Shown: positions 41,881 through 50,429 of the stretch, in pieces
Position numbering within the stretch: position 1 is the stretch's first letter
Layout of the letters: each line of letters starts with the position of its first letter
Origin: Massilia sp. YIM B02769
GTDB taxonomy: Bacteria > Pseudomonadota > Gammaproteobacteria > Burkholderiales > Burkholderiaceae_D
NCBI RefSeq assembly: GCF_030411995.1
Contig: NZ_JASNRC010000001.1
Location: forward strand, 504,231-568,230
DNA: 64,000 bases
Direction of reading: 5' to 3'
The notes under the pieces: model-generated
The model's database searches: none
Seen by the model: only the letters and a program-made list of their open reading frames with translations
Told to the model about the DNA's origin: nothing
Made by a program: the position numbers and the translations under genes

Positions 41881-43935
41881 GTGTTTTTGCTTCCAAGGAA
41901 ATTGATCGCCGGCGCCGTTTTTGCTGCAACCAGCGTCGCCGCCACCCATGTTGCCGCCATGGCCGATGCGCCGCCAGCGGCAAGCTCGCCCGCACCGGGC
42001 GCCGCCACCGTTCCTGCCGCGCCTGCCACCGCATTGGCCACCACCTCGGCCGTCGCATTGGCAGCCGCCCCGGCCAGCGAGGCATCGCGCGCCGACGACG
42101 ACACCTTCCTGCTGCTGCGCGAAGCCGCGCGCCAGAACGATGCCGCCCGCACGAATGCGCTGGCTTCGCGCCTGCCGAACTACGTGCTGCCAGGCTACGT
42201 TGAGTATTATCGTCTCAAACCACGCCTGCGCGAGGCCACGCAGGATGAGATCCGCAGCGTGCTCAACCGTTACGAAGGCAGCGCCGTGGCCGACCGCCTG
42301 CGTACCGACTGGCTGCTCGAACTCGGACGCCAGCGCGAGTGGAACACCTTCGAGCGCGAAATGGCCCTGCTGGTACGCAGCGACGACCTGCAGGTACGCT
42401 GCTATGCCTTGCTGGCGCGCGCCCTGCGCGGCGAACGCGTGGCAACCGAAGCGCGCGCCCTGCTGGTCAATCCGCCGTCATATGGCGAAGGCTGCGCCGC
42501 CCTGATGACCCAGCTGTCGCAACTCAACCAGCTGAGCCAGGCCGATCTGCTGGCGCAACTGCGCCTGGCCGGCGAAATGGCGGCCACCGGGCCGTCGCGC
42601 CGCATCGCCGCGCTGCTCGGAGCGTCCGATACCCGCGCCGCCCAGGCCGTCGACGTGCCGGCGGTGGCGATGGCGCGCGGCATCGGCGCGAATCGCGTGG
42701 AACACGAGATCTACCTGGTGGCCCTGGGCCGCATGGCGCGCACCAGCCTGAAGCTGGCAACCGTGGCGCTGGAAAAGAACAGCAGCAAGTTCACGCCGGA
42801 AGAGCGCGCGATCGGCTGGGCGAACGTGGCCCTGGCCGCCTCGATCACCCTGTCGAACGATGCCCACGATTACTGGAAGCGGGCCGAAGGCGCGCCGCTG
42901 ACCAATTTCCAGCTCGAATGGAAAACCCGCATGGCGCTGCGCCGCGGCGACTGGGCGACGGTGGCCGCCACCATCGACGCCATGCCGCCCACGCTGGCCG
43001 CCGAGTCCGGCTGGATCTACTGGCGTGGCCGCGCCCACGAGGCACAGGGACGCAGGGAAGATGCCCAGGCCCTGTTCCGCCGCATCGCCACCCCGAACAA
43101 TTTCTATGGCCAGCTTGCCACCGAAGAGCTGGGCGAACTGGTGAACACGCCGCCGCTGGCCGCAGCGCCGACGCCGGGCGAAGTGGCCTATGTGGCGGCG
43201 CTGCCGGCGGTGCGCCAGGCCCTGAAATTCTACGAACTGAGCCTGCGCGCCGACGGCAACCGCGAGTGGAACTGGGCGCTGCGCAATTTGTCGGAACGCC
43301 AGCTGCTGGCTGCCGCCGAGTATGCGCGCCGCAACGAATTGCTCGACCGCATGGTCGAAACCTCGCTGCGCACGCGTAACGAGCTCGACTTCAACCAGCG
43401 CTTCCCGGCGCCGCACAACGACATCCTGCAACCGACGGCGAAAGGGCTGTCGCTCGATACCGCCTGGGTGTATGGATTGATCCGCCAGGAATCGCGCTTC
43501 GTCAGCGATGCGCGCTCGGGCGTGGGTGCGGCCGGCCTGATGCAGGTGATGCCGGCCACCGGCAAGTGGGTGGCGGCGAAGATCGGCCTGACCGATTTCG
43601 TGCACGACATGCTGCACGACGCGCGCACCAACATTACGCTGGGCACCAATTACATGAACATGGTGCTGGAAAATAACGGCGGCTCGCAGGTACTGGCCAC
43701 CGCCGCCTACAACGCCGGCCCGGGGCGCTCGCGCACCTGGCGCGGCGTGCTCGACGCGCCGATGGAAGGCGCCATCTTCGTCGAGTCGATTCCCTTCACC
43801 GAAACCCGAACCTATGTGCGCAATGTGATGTCGAATGCGACGAACTATGCCGCTTTGTTCGACAAGCGGCCGCAATCGCTCAAGGCACGCCTGGGCACGA
43901 TTACCCCGCGAGGAAGCACCGGCGCCCTGCCTTGA
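41881..43935 (+). CDS. slt: Soluble lytic murein transglycosylase
   Basis: Slt cuts glycan strands of peptidoglycan to 1,6-anhydro products in the periplasm. From GTG 41881 the precursor has 684 residues. A signal peptide ends near HVAAMA, a long superhelical U-domain follows, and the C-terminal catalytic domain has the catalytic Glu537 in LIRQESRFVS, then AAGLMQVMPATGKWVA and AAYNAGPGRSRTW. GTG is preferred because GAGGGT precedes it and the signal peptide begins there; ATG 41854 is the alternative. The start region is shared with the divergent cyclo-ligase gene. The stop opens an 11-bp stop-codon array. Confidence 0.93.
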   Translation: MFLLPRKLIAGAVFAATSVAATHVAAMADAPPAASSPAPGAATVPAAPATALATTSAVALAAAPASEASRADDDTFLLLREAARQNDAARTNALASRLPNYVLPGYVEYYRLKPRLREATQDEIRSVLNRYEGSAVADRLRTDWLLELGRQREWNTFEREMALLVRSDDLQVRCYALLARALRGERVATEARALLVNPPSYGEGCAALMTQLSQLNQLSQADLLAQLRLAGEMAATGPSRRIAALLGASDTRAAQAVDVPAVAMARGIGANRVEHEIYLVALGRMARTSLKLATVALEKNSSKFTPEERAIGWANVALAASITLSNDAHDYWKRAEGAPLTNFQLEWKTRMALRRGDWATVAATIDAMPPTLAAESGWIYWRGRAHEAQGRREDAQALFRRIATPNNFYGQLATEELGELVNTPPLAAAPTPGEVAYVAALPAVRQALKFYELSLRADGNREWNWALRNLSERQLLAAAEYARRNELLDRMVETSLRTRNELDFNQRFPAPHNDILQPTAKGLSLDTAWVYGLIRQESRFVSDARSGVGAAGLMQVMPATGKWVAAKIGLTDFVHDMLHDARTNITLGTNYMNMVLENNGGSQVLATAAYNAGPGRSRTWRGVLDAPMEGAIFVESIPFTETRTYVRNVMSNATNYAALFDKRPQSLKARLGTITPRGSTGALP

Positions 43936-43965
43936 TTTACCCTTGATTTACCCTTGATCTGCCCT
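43933..43965 (+). repeat. Stop-codon tandem array at the end of slt
   Basis: Three 11-base units begin at the slt stop: TGATTTACCCT, TGATTTACCCT and TGATCTGCCCT. Their TGA codons are at offsets 0, 11 and 22, which are frames 0, 2 and 1, so every frame is closed within 25 bases. The next gene starts 26 bases later. Confidence 0.8.
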
Positions 43966-43990
43966 GCTGTGCCTTTTTGACGAGGCTTCC

Positions 43991-44953
43991 ATGCGCGACC
44001 TGTCGGTGGTGGTGTTCGGCGGTTCCGGTTTCATCGGCAATCACTTGCTGGCCATGCTGGCCGAGGACAGCATTCCCGTGCTGCTGCCCACGCGCCATCC
44101 CGAGCGCGTGCGCCACCTCACCATGCTGCCCGGCGTCGACGTGGTCGAGGCCGACATCCATGACGACGCCACCCTGCGCCGCCTGCTGGCCGGGCGCACC
44201 GCCGCGATCAACCTGGTCGGCATCCTGCACGGCAGCCGCGCCCATCCCTACGGCCCGGAATTCCGGCGCGCCCACGTCGAGCTGCCGCGCCGCATCGTCG
44301 ACGCCTGCGCCGCCAGCGGAGTCGACCATTACCTGCACATGAGCGCGCTCGGCGCCAACATCGACGGCCCCTCGATGTACGCGCGCTCGAAGGCCGACGG
44401 CGAACTGGCCGCGCGCAGCCGGCCTGACGTCGCCGCCACCATCTTCCGTCCCTCGGTGGTGTTCGGCCCCGGCGACCATTTCCTCACCGTGTTCGCGCGC
44501 CTGCAGCGGCGTTTCCCGGTCATTCCGATGGCCTGCGCGAACGCCGTGTTCCAGCCGGTCTACGTGTGCGACGTGGCCCAGGCCTTCCTGCATGCGCTGC
44601 GCGACCCGGCCACCCGCCAGCAGGTGTATCCACTCGGCGGCCCGAACGTGTACACGCTGGCCGAGCTGGTGCGCCTGGCCGGGCGCTATGCCGGCTGCGA
44701 GCGGCCCATCGTCGAATTGCCGGAGCGCCTGGCGCGGATCCAGGCACGCCTGTTCGAGCGGCTGCCGGGCGAACCCATCCTCACCCGCGACAACCTCGAC
44801 TCGATGCGCGTCGATAACGTGATCGACCCGGCGGTCCAGGACTTGACAGCGGCCGCGCTGGGAATCAAGCTCACAGCGCTCGAATCCGTCGCTCCGCACT
44901 ACCTGGCGCCGGGCGAGCCGCTCGACCGCCTGCGCACCCGCGCCGGCCGCTAA
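43991..44953 (+). CDS. NDUFA9-like atypical short-chain dehydrogenase
   Basis: The 320-residue protein is an extended SDR of the complex I NDUFA9 type. It has the dinucleotide motif VVFGGSGFIGNHLL at the N-terminus, a YARSKADGE segment in place of the classical YxxxK catalytic site, and FRPSVVFGPGDHFL. Bacterial members are often annotated as quinone- or complex-I-associated, but a catalytic activity is not established. It follows slt by 55 bases and precedes a GST gene. Confidence 0.85.
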   Translation: MRDLSVVVFGGSGFIGNHLLAMLAEDSIPVLLPTRHPERVRHLTMLPGVDVVEADIHDDATLRRLLAGRTAAINLVGILHGSRAHPYGPEFRRAHVELPRRIVDACAASGVDHYLHMSALGANIDGPSMYARSKADGELAARSRPDVAATIFRPSVVFGPGDHFLTVFARLQRRFPVIPMACANAVFQPVYVCDVAQAFLHALRDPATRQQVYPLGGPNVYTLAELVRLAGRYAGCERPIVELPERLARIQARLFERLPGEPILTRDNLDSMRVDNVIDPAVQDLTAAALGIKLTALESVAPHYLAPGEPLDRLRTRAGR

Positions 44954-44978
44954 CCCTTATTCCCCGCACAGGAACGCC

Positions 44979-45698
44979 ATGCAGACCACGGAACTCGACC
45001 CGACCCTCAGCGATGCACTGAACAAGGCGCGCCAGCCCGGCCTGACGCTCGTCATCGGCAACAAGAACATCTCGTCGTGGTCGATGCGGCCCTGGGTGGC
45101 CGCGGTCGCCTTTAACATTCCGTTCACCGAAGTGCGCCTGCTGCTCGACCAGCCCGACACCGCCGCGAAGATCGCCAGCTACTCGCAGGCGGGCAGGGTG
45201 CCGGTGCTGCTGGCCGGCGAGATGACGATCTGGGACAGCCTGGCCATCTGCGAATACCTGGCCGAGCAATTCCCCGACAAGCACCTGTGGCCGCAGGACG
45301 TGGCGGCGCGCGCCATGGCGCGTTCCATCACGGCCGAGATGCATTCCGGCTTCGCCGCCCTGCGCAACGACATGTCGATGAACATCCAGGCCAGGCTGCC
45401 GGGCCGCGGCCGCACGCCGGGCGCCCAGGCCGACATCGGCCGCATCTGCGAGATCTGGGAAGAATGCCTGGCGCGCTTCGGCCACCACGAGTACCTGTTC
45501 GGCGACTTCTCGATCGCCGACGCCTTCTACGCACCGGTGGTCACGCGCTTCAAGACCTATGGCGTGCCACTGGCGCCGGCCCTGCAAGCCTATTGCGACC
45601 GCGTGCTGGCCCATCCGGCGGTGGCGCGCTGGGTGCGCGAAGCGATGCTGGAAACCGAGCCGACCCCGCTGCACGACGCCGACCTGCCGCGCGCATGA
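44979..45698 (+). CDS. Glutathione S-transferase family protein
   Basis: The 239-residue protein has an N-terminal thioredoxin-like domain with the active-site region SSWSMRPW and the glutathione-binding GRVPVLLAGEMTIWDSLAI (cis-Pro and Asp-Ser). The C-terminal helical domain includes YLFGDFSIADAFYAPVVTRF, the conserved N-capping box. The N-terminus is about 20 residues longer than usual. The substrate is unknown. The stop overlaps the cca start by four bases. Confidence 0.88.
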   Translation: MQTTELDPTLSDALNKARQPGLTLVIGNKNISSWSMRPWVAAVAFNIPFTEVRLLLDQPDTAAKIASYSQAGRVPVLLAGEMTIWDSLAICEYLAEQFPDKHLWPQDVAARAMARSITAEMHSGFAALRNDMSMNIQARLPGRGRTPGAQADIGRICEIWEECLARFGHHEYLFGDFSIADAFYAPVVTRFKTYGVPLAPALQAYCDRVLAHPAVARWVREAMLETEPTPLHDADLPRA

Positions 45699-46837
45699 CG
45701 ATGCGGATCTACGTTGTCGGCGGCGCCGTGCGCGACGCGCTGCTCGGCCTGCCGGTGCAGGACCACGACCACGTCGTGGTCGGCGCCACCCCGGAACAGA
45801 TGGTCGCCGCCGGTTTCCGCCCGGTCGGCAAGGATTTCCCCGTCTTCCTGCATCCGAAGACGCAAGAGGAATACGCCCTGGCGCGCACCGAGCGCAAGAC
45901 CGCGCCGGGTTACCACGGCTTCGTGTTCCACACTTCGCCCGACGTCACCCTGGAAGACGACCTGGTGCGGCGCGACCTGACCATCAACGCCATGGCGCGC
46001 GGCGATGACGGCGTCGTCGTCGACCCGTACGGCGGGCAGCGCGACCTCGAAGCGCGCCTGTTCCGCCACGTCTCGGACGCCTTTGCCGAAGACCCGGTGC
46101 GCATCCTGCGCGTGGCGCGCTTCGCCGCCCGCTTTGCCGACTTCCGCGTGGCGCCCGAGACCAACGCCCTGATGCGCGGCATGGTGGAGGCGGGCGAAGC
46201 CGATGCGCTGGTGCCCGAGCGGGTCTGGCAGGAAGTCGCGCGCGGCCTGATGGAGCACTGTCCTTCGCGCATGTTCGCCGTGCTGCGCGACTGCGGCGCA
46301 CTGGCGCGCATCATGCCGGAGCTCGACGCCCTGGGGGACGGATCGGAGGAAGCGGACAAAGGTGTCCGCGCCATGGACGTCGTCGACTACGCCGCCGGAC
46401 GCGGCCATCCACTGGCCGTGCGTTTCGCCGCGCTGGTGCAGGACGCCGAGGCAATCGATGGCCTGTGCAAGCGCCTGAAGGTGCCGAACGACTGCCGCGA
46501 CCTGGCCCTGATGACGGCGCGCGAGCACGCCGGCATCGGCGGCGCCCTGGCGATGGCGGCCGACACCCTGGTGGCGCTGTTCGCCCGCTGCGATGCCTAC
46601 CGCAAGCCCGAACGCTTTGCCGAGATGCTGCTCGCCGTCGAATGCGCCACGCTCGGCGCCGACTATCCGCAGCGGCCCTGGCTGCTGGGCGCCCTGGAGG
46701 CGGCGCGCGGCGTGAACGCGGGCGAGGTCGCCGCCGCCTGCGGCGAGGACAAGGCCAGGATTCCGCAGGCCGTGCTGGCCGCGCGCGTGGAGGCGGTCCA
46801 GGCGTGGATGCGCCAGGCACCGGGAGCCGCTGCATAA
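45695..46837 (+). CDS. cca: CCA-adding tRNA nucleotidyltransferase
   Basis: Cca adds or repairs the 3'-CCA of tRNAs without a template. The 380-residue class II enzyme has the nucleotidyltransferase core YVVGGAVRDALLG with the metal-binding DHD in QDHDHVVVG, the RRDLTINAMA motif, and EDPVRILRVARFAARF. It ends without the complete C-terminal HD domain of E. coli Cca, so it is the shorter type. The ATG overlaps the GST stop (ATGA). Confidence 0.94.
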   Translation: MTMRIYVVGGAVRDALLGLPVQDHDHVVVGATPEQMVAAGFRPVGKDFPVFLHPKTQEEYALARTERKTAPGYHGFVFHTSPDVTLEDDLVRRDLTINAMARGDDGVVVDPYGGQRDLEARLFRHVSDAFAEDPVRILRVARFAARFADFRVAPETNALMRGMVEAGEADALVPERVWQEVARGLMEHCPSRMFAVLRDCGALARIMPELDALGDGSEEADKGVRAMDVVDYAAGRGHPLAVRFAALVQDAEAIDGLCKRLKVPNDCRDLALMTAREHAGIGGALAMAADTLVALFARCDAYRKPERFAEMLLAVECATLGADYPQRPWLLGALEAARGVNAGEVAAACGEDKARIPQAVLAARVEAVQAWMRQAPGAAA

Positions 46838-47048
46838 AATCCAGGCAGCAGCGCCGTGGGCTGGAGCTGCCTGCCGGTTTCCGGTGTGCGGTGGCTGGAC
46901 GGATGTTCCTGCTGTTCCAGCCCTTGCCGCTGAGCCGGCTCAGCGGCGCGATCCGCGCCGCGCCACCAGCCCACGCCGCCTTCAACTCGGCCATGAACGC
47001 CTGGATGTTCGCGCGTCTCCGGCCCGCCCGCTGCTCCCGCAACGCGTC
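46838..47048. other. Non-coding gap after cca
   Basis: This 211-bp stretch stays open in several frames on both strands because of its high GC, but no frame has a convincing start, domain or codon pattern. I see no RNA gene or promoter in it. It ends in a 12-bp tandem repeat. Confidence 0.4.
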
Positions 47049-47120
47049 GCCTGACTCATCTCTCAACTCATCGCCTGACTCATCTCTCAACTCATTGCTT
47101 AACTCGTCAGTTAACTCTTG
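47049..47120. repeat. Six tandem 12-bp units between cca and the GGDEF gene
   Basis: The units are GCCTGACTCATC, TCTCAACTCATC, GCCTGACTCATC, TCTCAACTCATT, GCTTAACTCGTC and AGTTAACTCTTG. All share an ACTC core, and the first four also form a 24-bp period. TGA or TAA occurs in four of the six units, always in the same frame because the period is 12. No gene stop lies at its start, unlike the arrays at dapF, metF, slt and 53988. Confidence 0.75.
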
Positions 47121-47171
47121 TTACAAGCGCGTGCGCGAACCGCCCTGCGCTTGCGCTATGCTCCACCAACT

Positions 47172-48770
47172 ATGGGTAAATTGTTACGTTGGTCGGACAA
47201 GGCGTTTGCAGTCAGCATGCGCCGGATGGAGGCGCTGCATCCGCGGCGCCGGCTGCAATTCGTGGCCGGCGCGGCGGTGTTGCTGATCGCGCTGCTGGCG
47301 GTGCTCTACACGCGCACCACCGGCGTCGATGTCGACAACCAGAACCGCGTGATGTACCAGTTGCACGAGCTGCAGCAGCTCGACGCCGAGTGGGACACCA
47401 ACCTGCTGCGTGCCCACATCGGCAGCGGCATGGCCGATGCGCGCCTGGCGACGCCGGTGGCGCAGATGCGCGAACTGATGACCAACCTCGAAGACGCGCT
47501 GCCGGCCAAGCGCGACCGCGCAGCGCGCCAGGCGCATACGGCGCTGGATGGTTCGCTGCGCATGAAGGCCGACCTGGTGGCCGAGTTCCGCAGCCTGAAC
47601 CCGCCGCTGCGGGCGGCCTTGCAGTCGCTGCCGCCGGCGCTGGCCGATTTGAAGACGGAGCTGGGCGGGATCGAGGGCGCGCTGGCGCCGGGCCGGGTGG
47701 TGGTGCGCCTCGACGCGCTGCTGAATGACCTGCTGGCCGACACCCTGCGCTACAACCTGGCGCCGACGCCTGGCCTGGCGCGCCGCATCGAATCCATCCT
47801 GGCCCAGATCGAGCCGCAGAAGGCGCGCTTCTCGCAGGCCATCATGGACCAGATCGACACCCTGGCACGCGACACCCGCACCATCCTGGCGAACCGTCCG
47901 CGCGAGAATGCGCTCGAGGCGCAGATCGCCGCGCTCGGCACCGGCGAAGCGATGGCGCGCCTGGGCCGCGAATTCGACCGCGCCTTCCAGGCCGAGGTGC
48001 TCGAGCGCCAGCGCTACCGCGGCTTTTTGTTCGGCTATTCGATCCTGCTGCTGGCGCTGCTGGCCTATGCCGGCTGGCGCCTGCGCCGCAGCTACCGCAT
48101 CATCAACGACGTGAACCACCGCCTGAAAGCGGCCAACGACACGCTGGAACACCGGGTGGCCGAGCGTACCGCCGAGCTGGAAGAACAGTCGAAGAAGCTG
48201 GCGCGCCTGGCCCAGCACGACAGCCTGACCGGCCTGGTGAACTACGGCCAGCTGACCCGCCTGCTGGAACTGTCGCTGGTGCGCGCGGCGCGGCGCGATA
48301 CCGTGGTGGCCGCCATGTTCATCGACCTCGACGGCTTCAAGGGCGTGAACGATACCTGGGGCCATGCCACCGGCGACCTGGTGCTGCAGCTGGTGGCGCG
48401 CCGCGTGCAGAAGGTATTGCGCGCCGAGGACGTGCTGGCGCGCCTGGGCGGCGACGAATTCGTGATCATGCTCGAAGGCGTCGGCATGCCGGAAGGGGCG
48501 CTGCGCGTGGCGCAGACGGTACTGAACGAAATCGAAGGCATCGTGGAAGCCGACGGCAACCCGGTGCGGATCTCGGCCAGCATCGGCATCGCCAGCGCGC
48601 GCGGCCGCGCCGGCGCCGAGCATGGTGCGGCGGCGCTGCTGGCCGATGCCGACAAGGCGATGTACGCGGCCAAGCAGGCCGGCAAGGGCACCTTCGTGAT
48701 CAGCCCGAACGCGCAGTGGGGCAGTCCGGAGTCCGACGGAACCACGGGGACGGCGGATCAGGGTAGCTGA
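47172..48770 (+). CDS. Membrane diguanylate cyclase with periplasmic DAHL-like sensor
   Basis: The 532-residue protein makes cyclic di-GMP. One membrane helix is near residues 30-49 and a second near 283-302. The long helical periplasmic region between them resembles a DAHL ligand-binding domain. A coiled coil (LEHRVAERTAELEEQSKKLARL) leads into the GGDEF domain. The active site is GGDEF at residues 426-430, and an inhibitory I-site RAED is at 417-420, five residues before it. Activity and product inhibition are therefore both expected. ATG 47172 gives a sensible short cytoplasmic N-terminus. Confidence 0.88.
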   Translation: MGKLLRWSDKAFAVSMRRMEALHPRRRLQFVAGAAVLLIALLAVLYTRTTGVDVDNQNRVMYQLHELQQLDAEWDTNLLRAHIGSGMADARLATPVAQMRELMTNLEDALPAKRDRAARQAHTALDGSLRMKADLVAEFRSLNPPLRAALQSLPPALADLKTELGGIEGALAPGRVVVRLDALLNDLLADTLRYNLAPTPGLARRIESILAQIEPQKARFSQAIMDQIDTLARDTRTILANRPRENALEAQIAALGTGEAMARLGREFDRAFQAEVLERQRYRGFLFGYSILLLALLAYAGWRLRRSYRIINDVNHRLKAANDTLEHRVAERTAELEEQSKKLARLAQHDSLTGLVNYGQLTRLLELSLVRAARRDTVVAAMFIDLDGFKGVNDTWGHATGDLVLQLVARRVQKVLRAEDVLARLGGDEFVIMLEGVGMPEGALRVAQTVLNEIEGIVEADGNPVRISASIGIASARGRAGAEHGAAALLADADKAMYAAKQAGKGTFVISPNAQWGSPESDGTTGTADQGS

Positions 48771-48775
48771 TGGGC

Positions 48776-48781
48776 TAGAAT
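48776..48781 (+). promoter_or_regulatory. Possible -10 box for a leaderless acetyltransferase mRNA
   Basis: TAGAAT ends six bases before the ATG at 48788, so transcription would start at or next to the start codon. No good -35 is visible. No Shine-Dalgarno sequence lies in front of the ATG, which is consistent with a leaderless message. Confidence 0.35.
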
Positions 48782-48787
48782 GTCCGC

Positions 48788-49468
48788 ATGTCCGAGAACC
48801 CGCGCCGCTACAATTCGTTCACCCACTGGCTGGCCAGCCTGGCCGGCAAGACCGACCGTCCGGCCGTGCTGGTCAAGGAGCTGGGCAAGCGCGACCGCCG
48901 GCGCATGCTCAAGCATTTCCTGGCGCTCGACACCAATGATCGCCTGCTGCGCTTCGGCACCGTGCTGCCCGACGAGCAGATCCACGCCTATGTGAACAAG
49001 ATCGATTTTTCGCGCGACATCGTGTTCGGGGTGTTCAGCCACGTGTTCCAGCTGGTCGGCGTCGGCCACCTGGCCTTCGCGCCGGCGCCGGCGCAGCGTT
49101 CGGCGGCCACCAGCAAGGAGCGGGTGGCCGAATTCGGCGTCTCGGTGTCAAGCAGCGCGCGCGGGCAGGGCGTGGGCACGCGGCTGTTCGGGCGCGCCGC
49201 GATCCACTGCCGCAATTCGGACATCGACACCCTCTACATGCAGTGTCTGTCGACCAACCGCACCATGATGCACATCGCCAAGAAGGCGGGGATGGAGATC
49301 AAGCGCGAGTATGGCGAGGCGGACGCCTACCTGCACCTGCCGCCGCCGAGTCCCGGCAGCGTGATGCGCGAGGCGCTGGAAGAACAGTTCGCGGTGATCG
49401 ATTACACCGTGAAGGCGAATGCCCGCGCGGCGGTGAAGTGGTTCACGCCGCGCAAGCGTTCCAAGTGA
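48788..49468 (+). CDS. GNAT-family N-acetyltransferase
   Basis: The 226-residue protein has a GNAT core at about residues 50-180 with the acetyl-CoA-binding motif VSSSARGQGVGTRLF (the R-G-Q-G-V-G loop) and CLSTNRTMMHIAKKAGM, which follows the usual Asn-x-x-x-x-x-x-Ala pattern. Substrate is unknown. The start is immediately behind a -10-like box, so it may be made from a leaderless mRNA. A BIME lies 19 bases after the stop. Confidence 0.82.
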   Translation: MSENPRRYNSFTHWLASLAGKTDRPAVLVKELGKRDRRRMLKHFLALDTNDRLLRFGTVLPDEQIHAYVNKIDFSRDIVFGVFSHVFQLVGVGHLAFAPAPAQRSAATSKERVAEFGVSVSSSARGQGVGTRLFGRAAIHCRNSDIDTLYMQCLSTNRTMMHIAKKAGMEIKREYGEADAYLHLPPPSPGSVMREALEEQFAVIDYTVKANARAAVKWFTPRKRSK

Positions 49469-49487
49469 GGCTGTTGCTTTTGTAGTT

Positions 49488-49640
49488 GTAGGGTGGGCAC
49501 CTGTGCCCACGCGGTACCACAGATGCACCTCGAAAAGCTGCCCGGTAGGCGACGGAAACGGCTGCTTCGCGACCCTTTTCGACCAATCATGCGTCCTACC
49601 GCGTGGATACAGGTGCCTAGCGCGGCCCGGTCCACCCTGC
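49488..49640. repeat. REP doublet (BIME-like element), copy 4, decayed right arm
   Basis: The left hairpin is GTAG GGTGGGCAC ct GTGCCCACGC. The right end (ACCGCGTGGATACAGGTGCC, then TCCACCCTGC) is a mutated version of the inverted arm. The interior is not obviously related to copies 2 and 3. It fills the gap between the acetyltransferase and the Lrp gene. Confidence 0.7.
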
Positions 49641-49669
49641 AAACACCCAGCAGGCACGATTCCGAACCC

Positions 49670-50185
49670 TTACCGCGCTGGCGGCGCTTCGATCGGCAAG
49701 GCCGTGGTTTCCTTGATCCGCTGCAGCGCAAAGCTCGACTTCACATCCAGCACCGACGGATGGCGCAGCAGGGTCGCCATCATGAAGCGCGAGAAGTGGT
49801 CCATGTCTTCCACGTGCACGCGCAGCAGGAAATCCATCTCCCCGGTCATCGCATAGCAGGCCACCACTTCCGGCCAGGCCGCCACCGCCTGGGCGAACTC
49901 GAAACGCGGCGAGGTCGCCGGTACGCGCGAGTTGGCAGGACCCTCGCTGTGCTTTTCCAGGCGCACGTTCACATAGGCCAGCAGGCCCAGCCCGATCTTG
50001 TCGGGGTCGACCAGGGCCACGTACTGGCGGATCACGCCGGCCTCTTCCAGGCGCTTGATGCGGCGCAGGCAAGGGGAGGGCGACAGGTTCACGCGCTCGG
50101 CCACGTCCTGGTTCGACAGGCGCCCATCGGCCTGCAGGATTTCCAGGATCTTGCGGTCGGTTTTATCGAGCTCGATCTTTGACAT
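49670..50185 (-). CDS. Lrp/AsnC-family transcriptional regulator
   Basis: The 171-residue protein has an N-terminal winged HTH (DKTDRKILEILQADGRLSNQ, then LSPSPCLRRIKRLEEAGVI) and a C-terminal RAM ligand-binding domain (CYAMTGEMDFLLRVHVEDM). Lrp proteins form octamers and respond to amino acids. ATG 50185 has AAGGAAA upstream. It is divergent from the indolepyruvate oxidoreductase gene with a 244-bp shared region, so it probably controls that gene in response to an aromatic or branched amino acid; this is inference from position. Confidence 0.92.
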   Translation of the reverse strand: MSKIELDKTDRKILEILQADGRLSNQDVAERVNLSPSPCLRRIKRLEEAGVIRQYVALVDPDKIGLGLLAYVNVRLEKHSEGPANSRVPATSPRFEFAQAVAAWPEVVACYAMTGEMDFLLRVHVEDMDHFSRFMMATLLRHPSVLDVKSSFALQRIKETTALPIEAPPAR

Positions 50186-50429
50186 AAATTTTCCTTCAAT
50201 TGAATCCAGCCGCAATTTTATTGCGCATTTGATTCTGCGTGGGGAATTGATTGGTATTTAATGCCGGGGGCACAAGACTATACTGTCGCCAAATACGGAG
50301 GAGACATCTCCGTGGCGCTCCGAATAATAAAAACGGCGCCAAATTCGAAGGACGTGTATCGGGGTAGCGCGGCTTGCCGGGACGGCGGCCGCGCCGCTTT
50401 GCGTCCTGCACAACGACCACGGAGACACC

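Noticed and set aside
46311..47090. Minus-strand open frame through the cca end and the 12-bp repeats
   Set aside because: Translation is repetitive (DESGDELR) in the repeat and low-complexity elsewhere; no ribosome site or domain.
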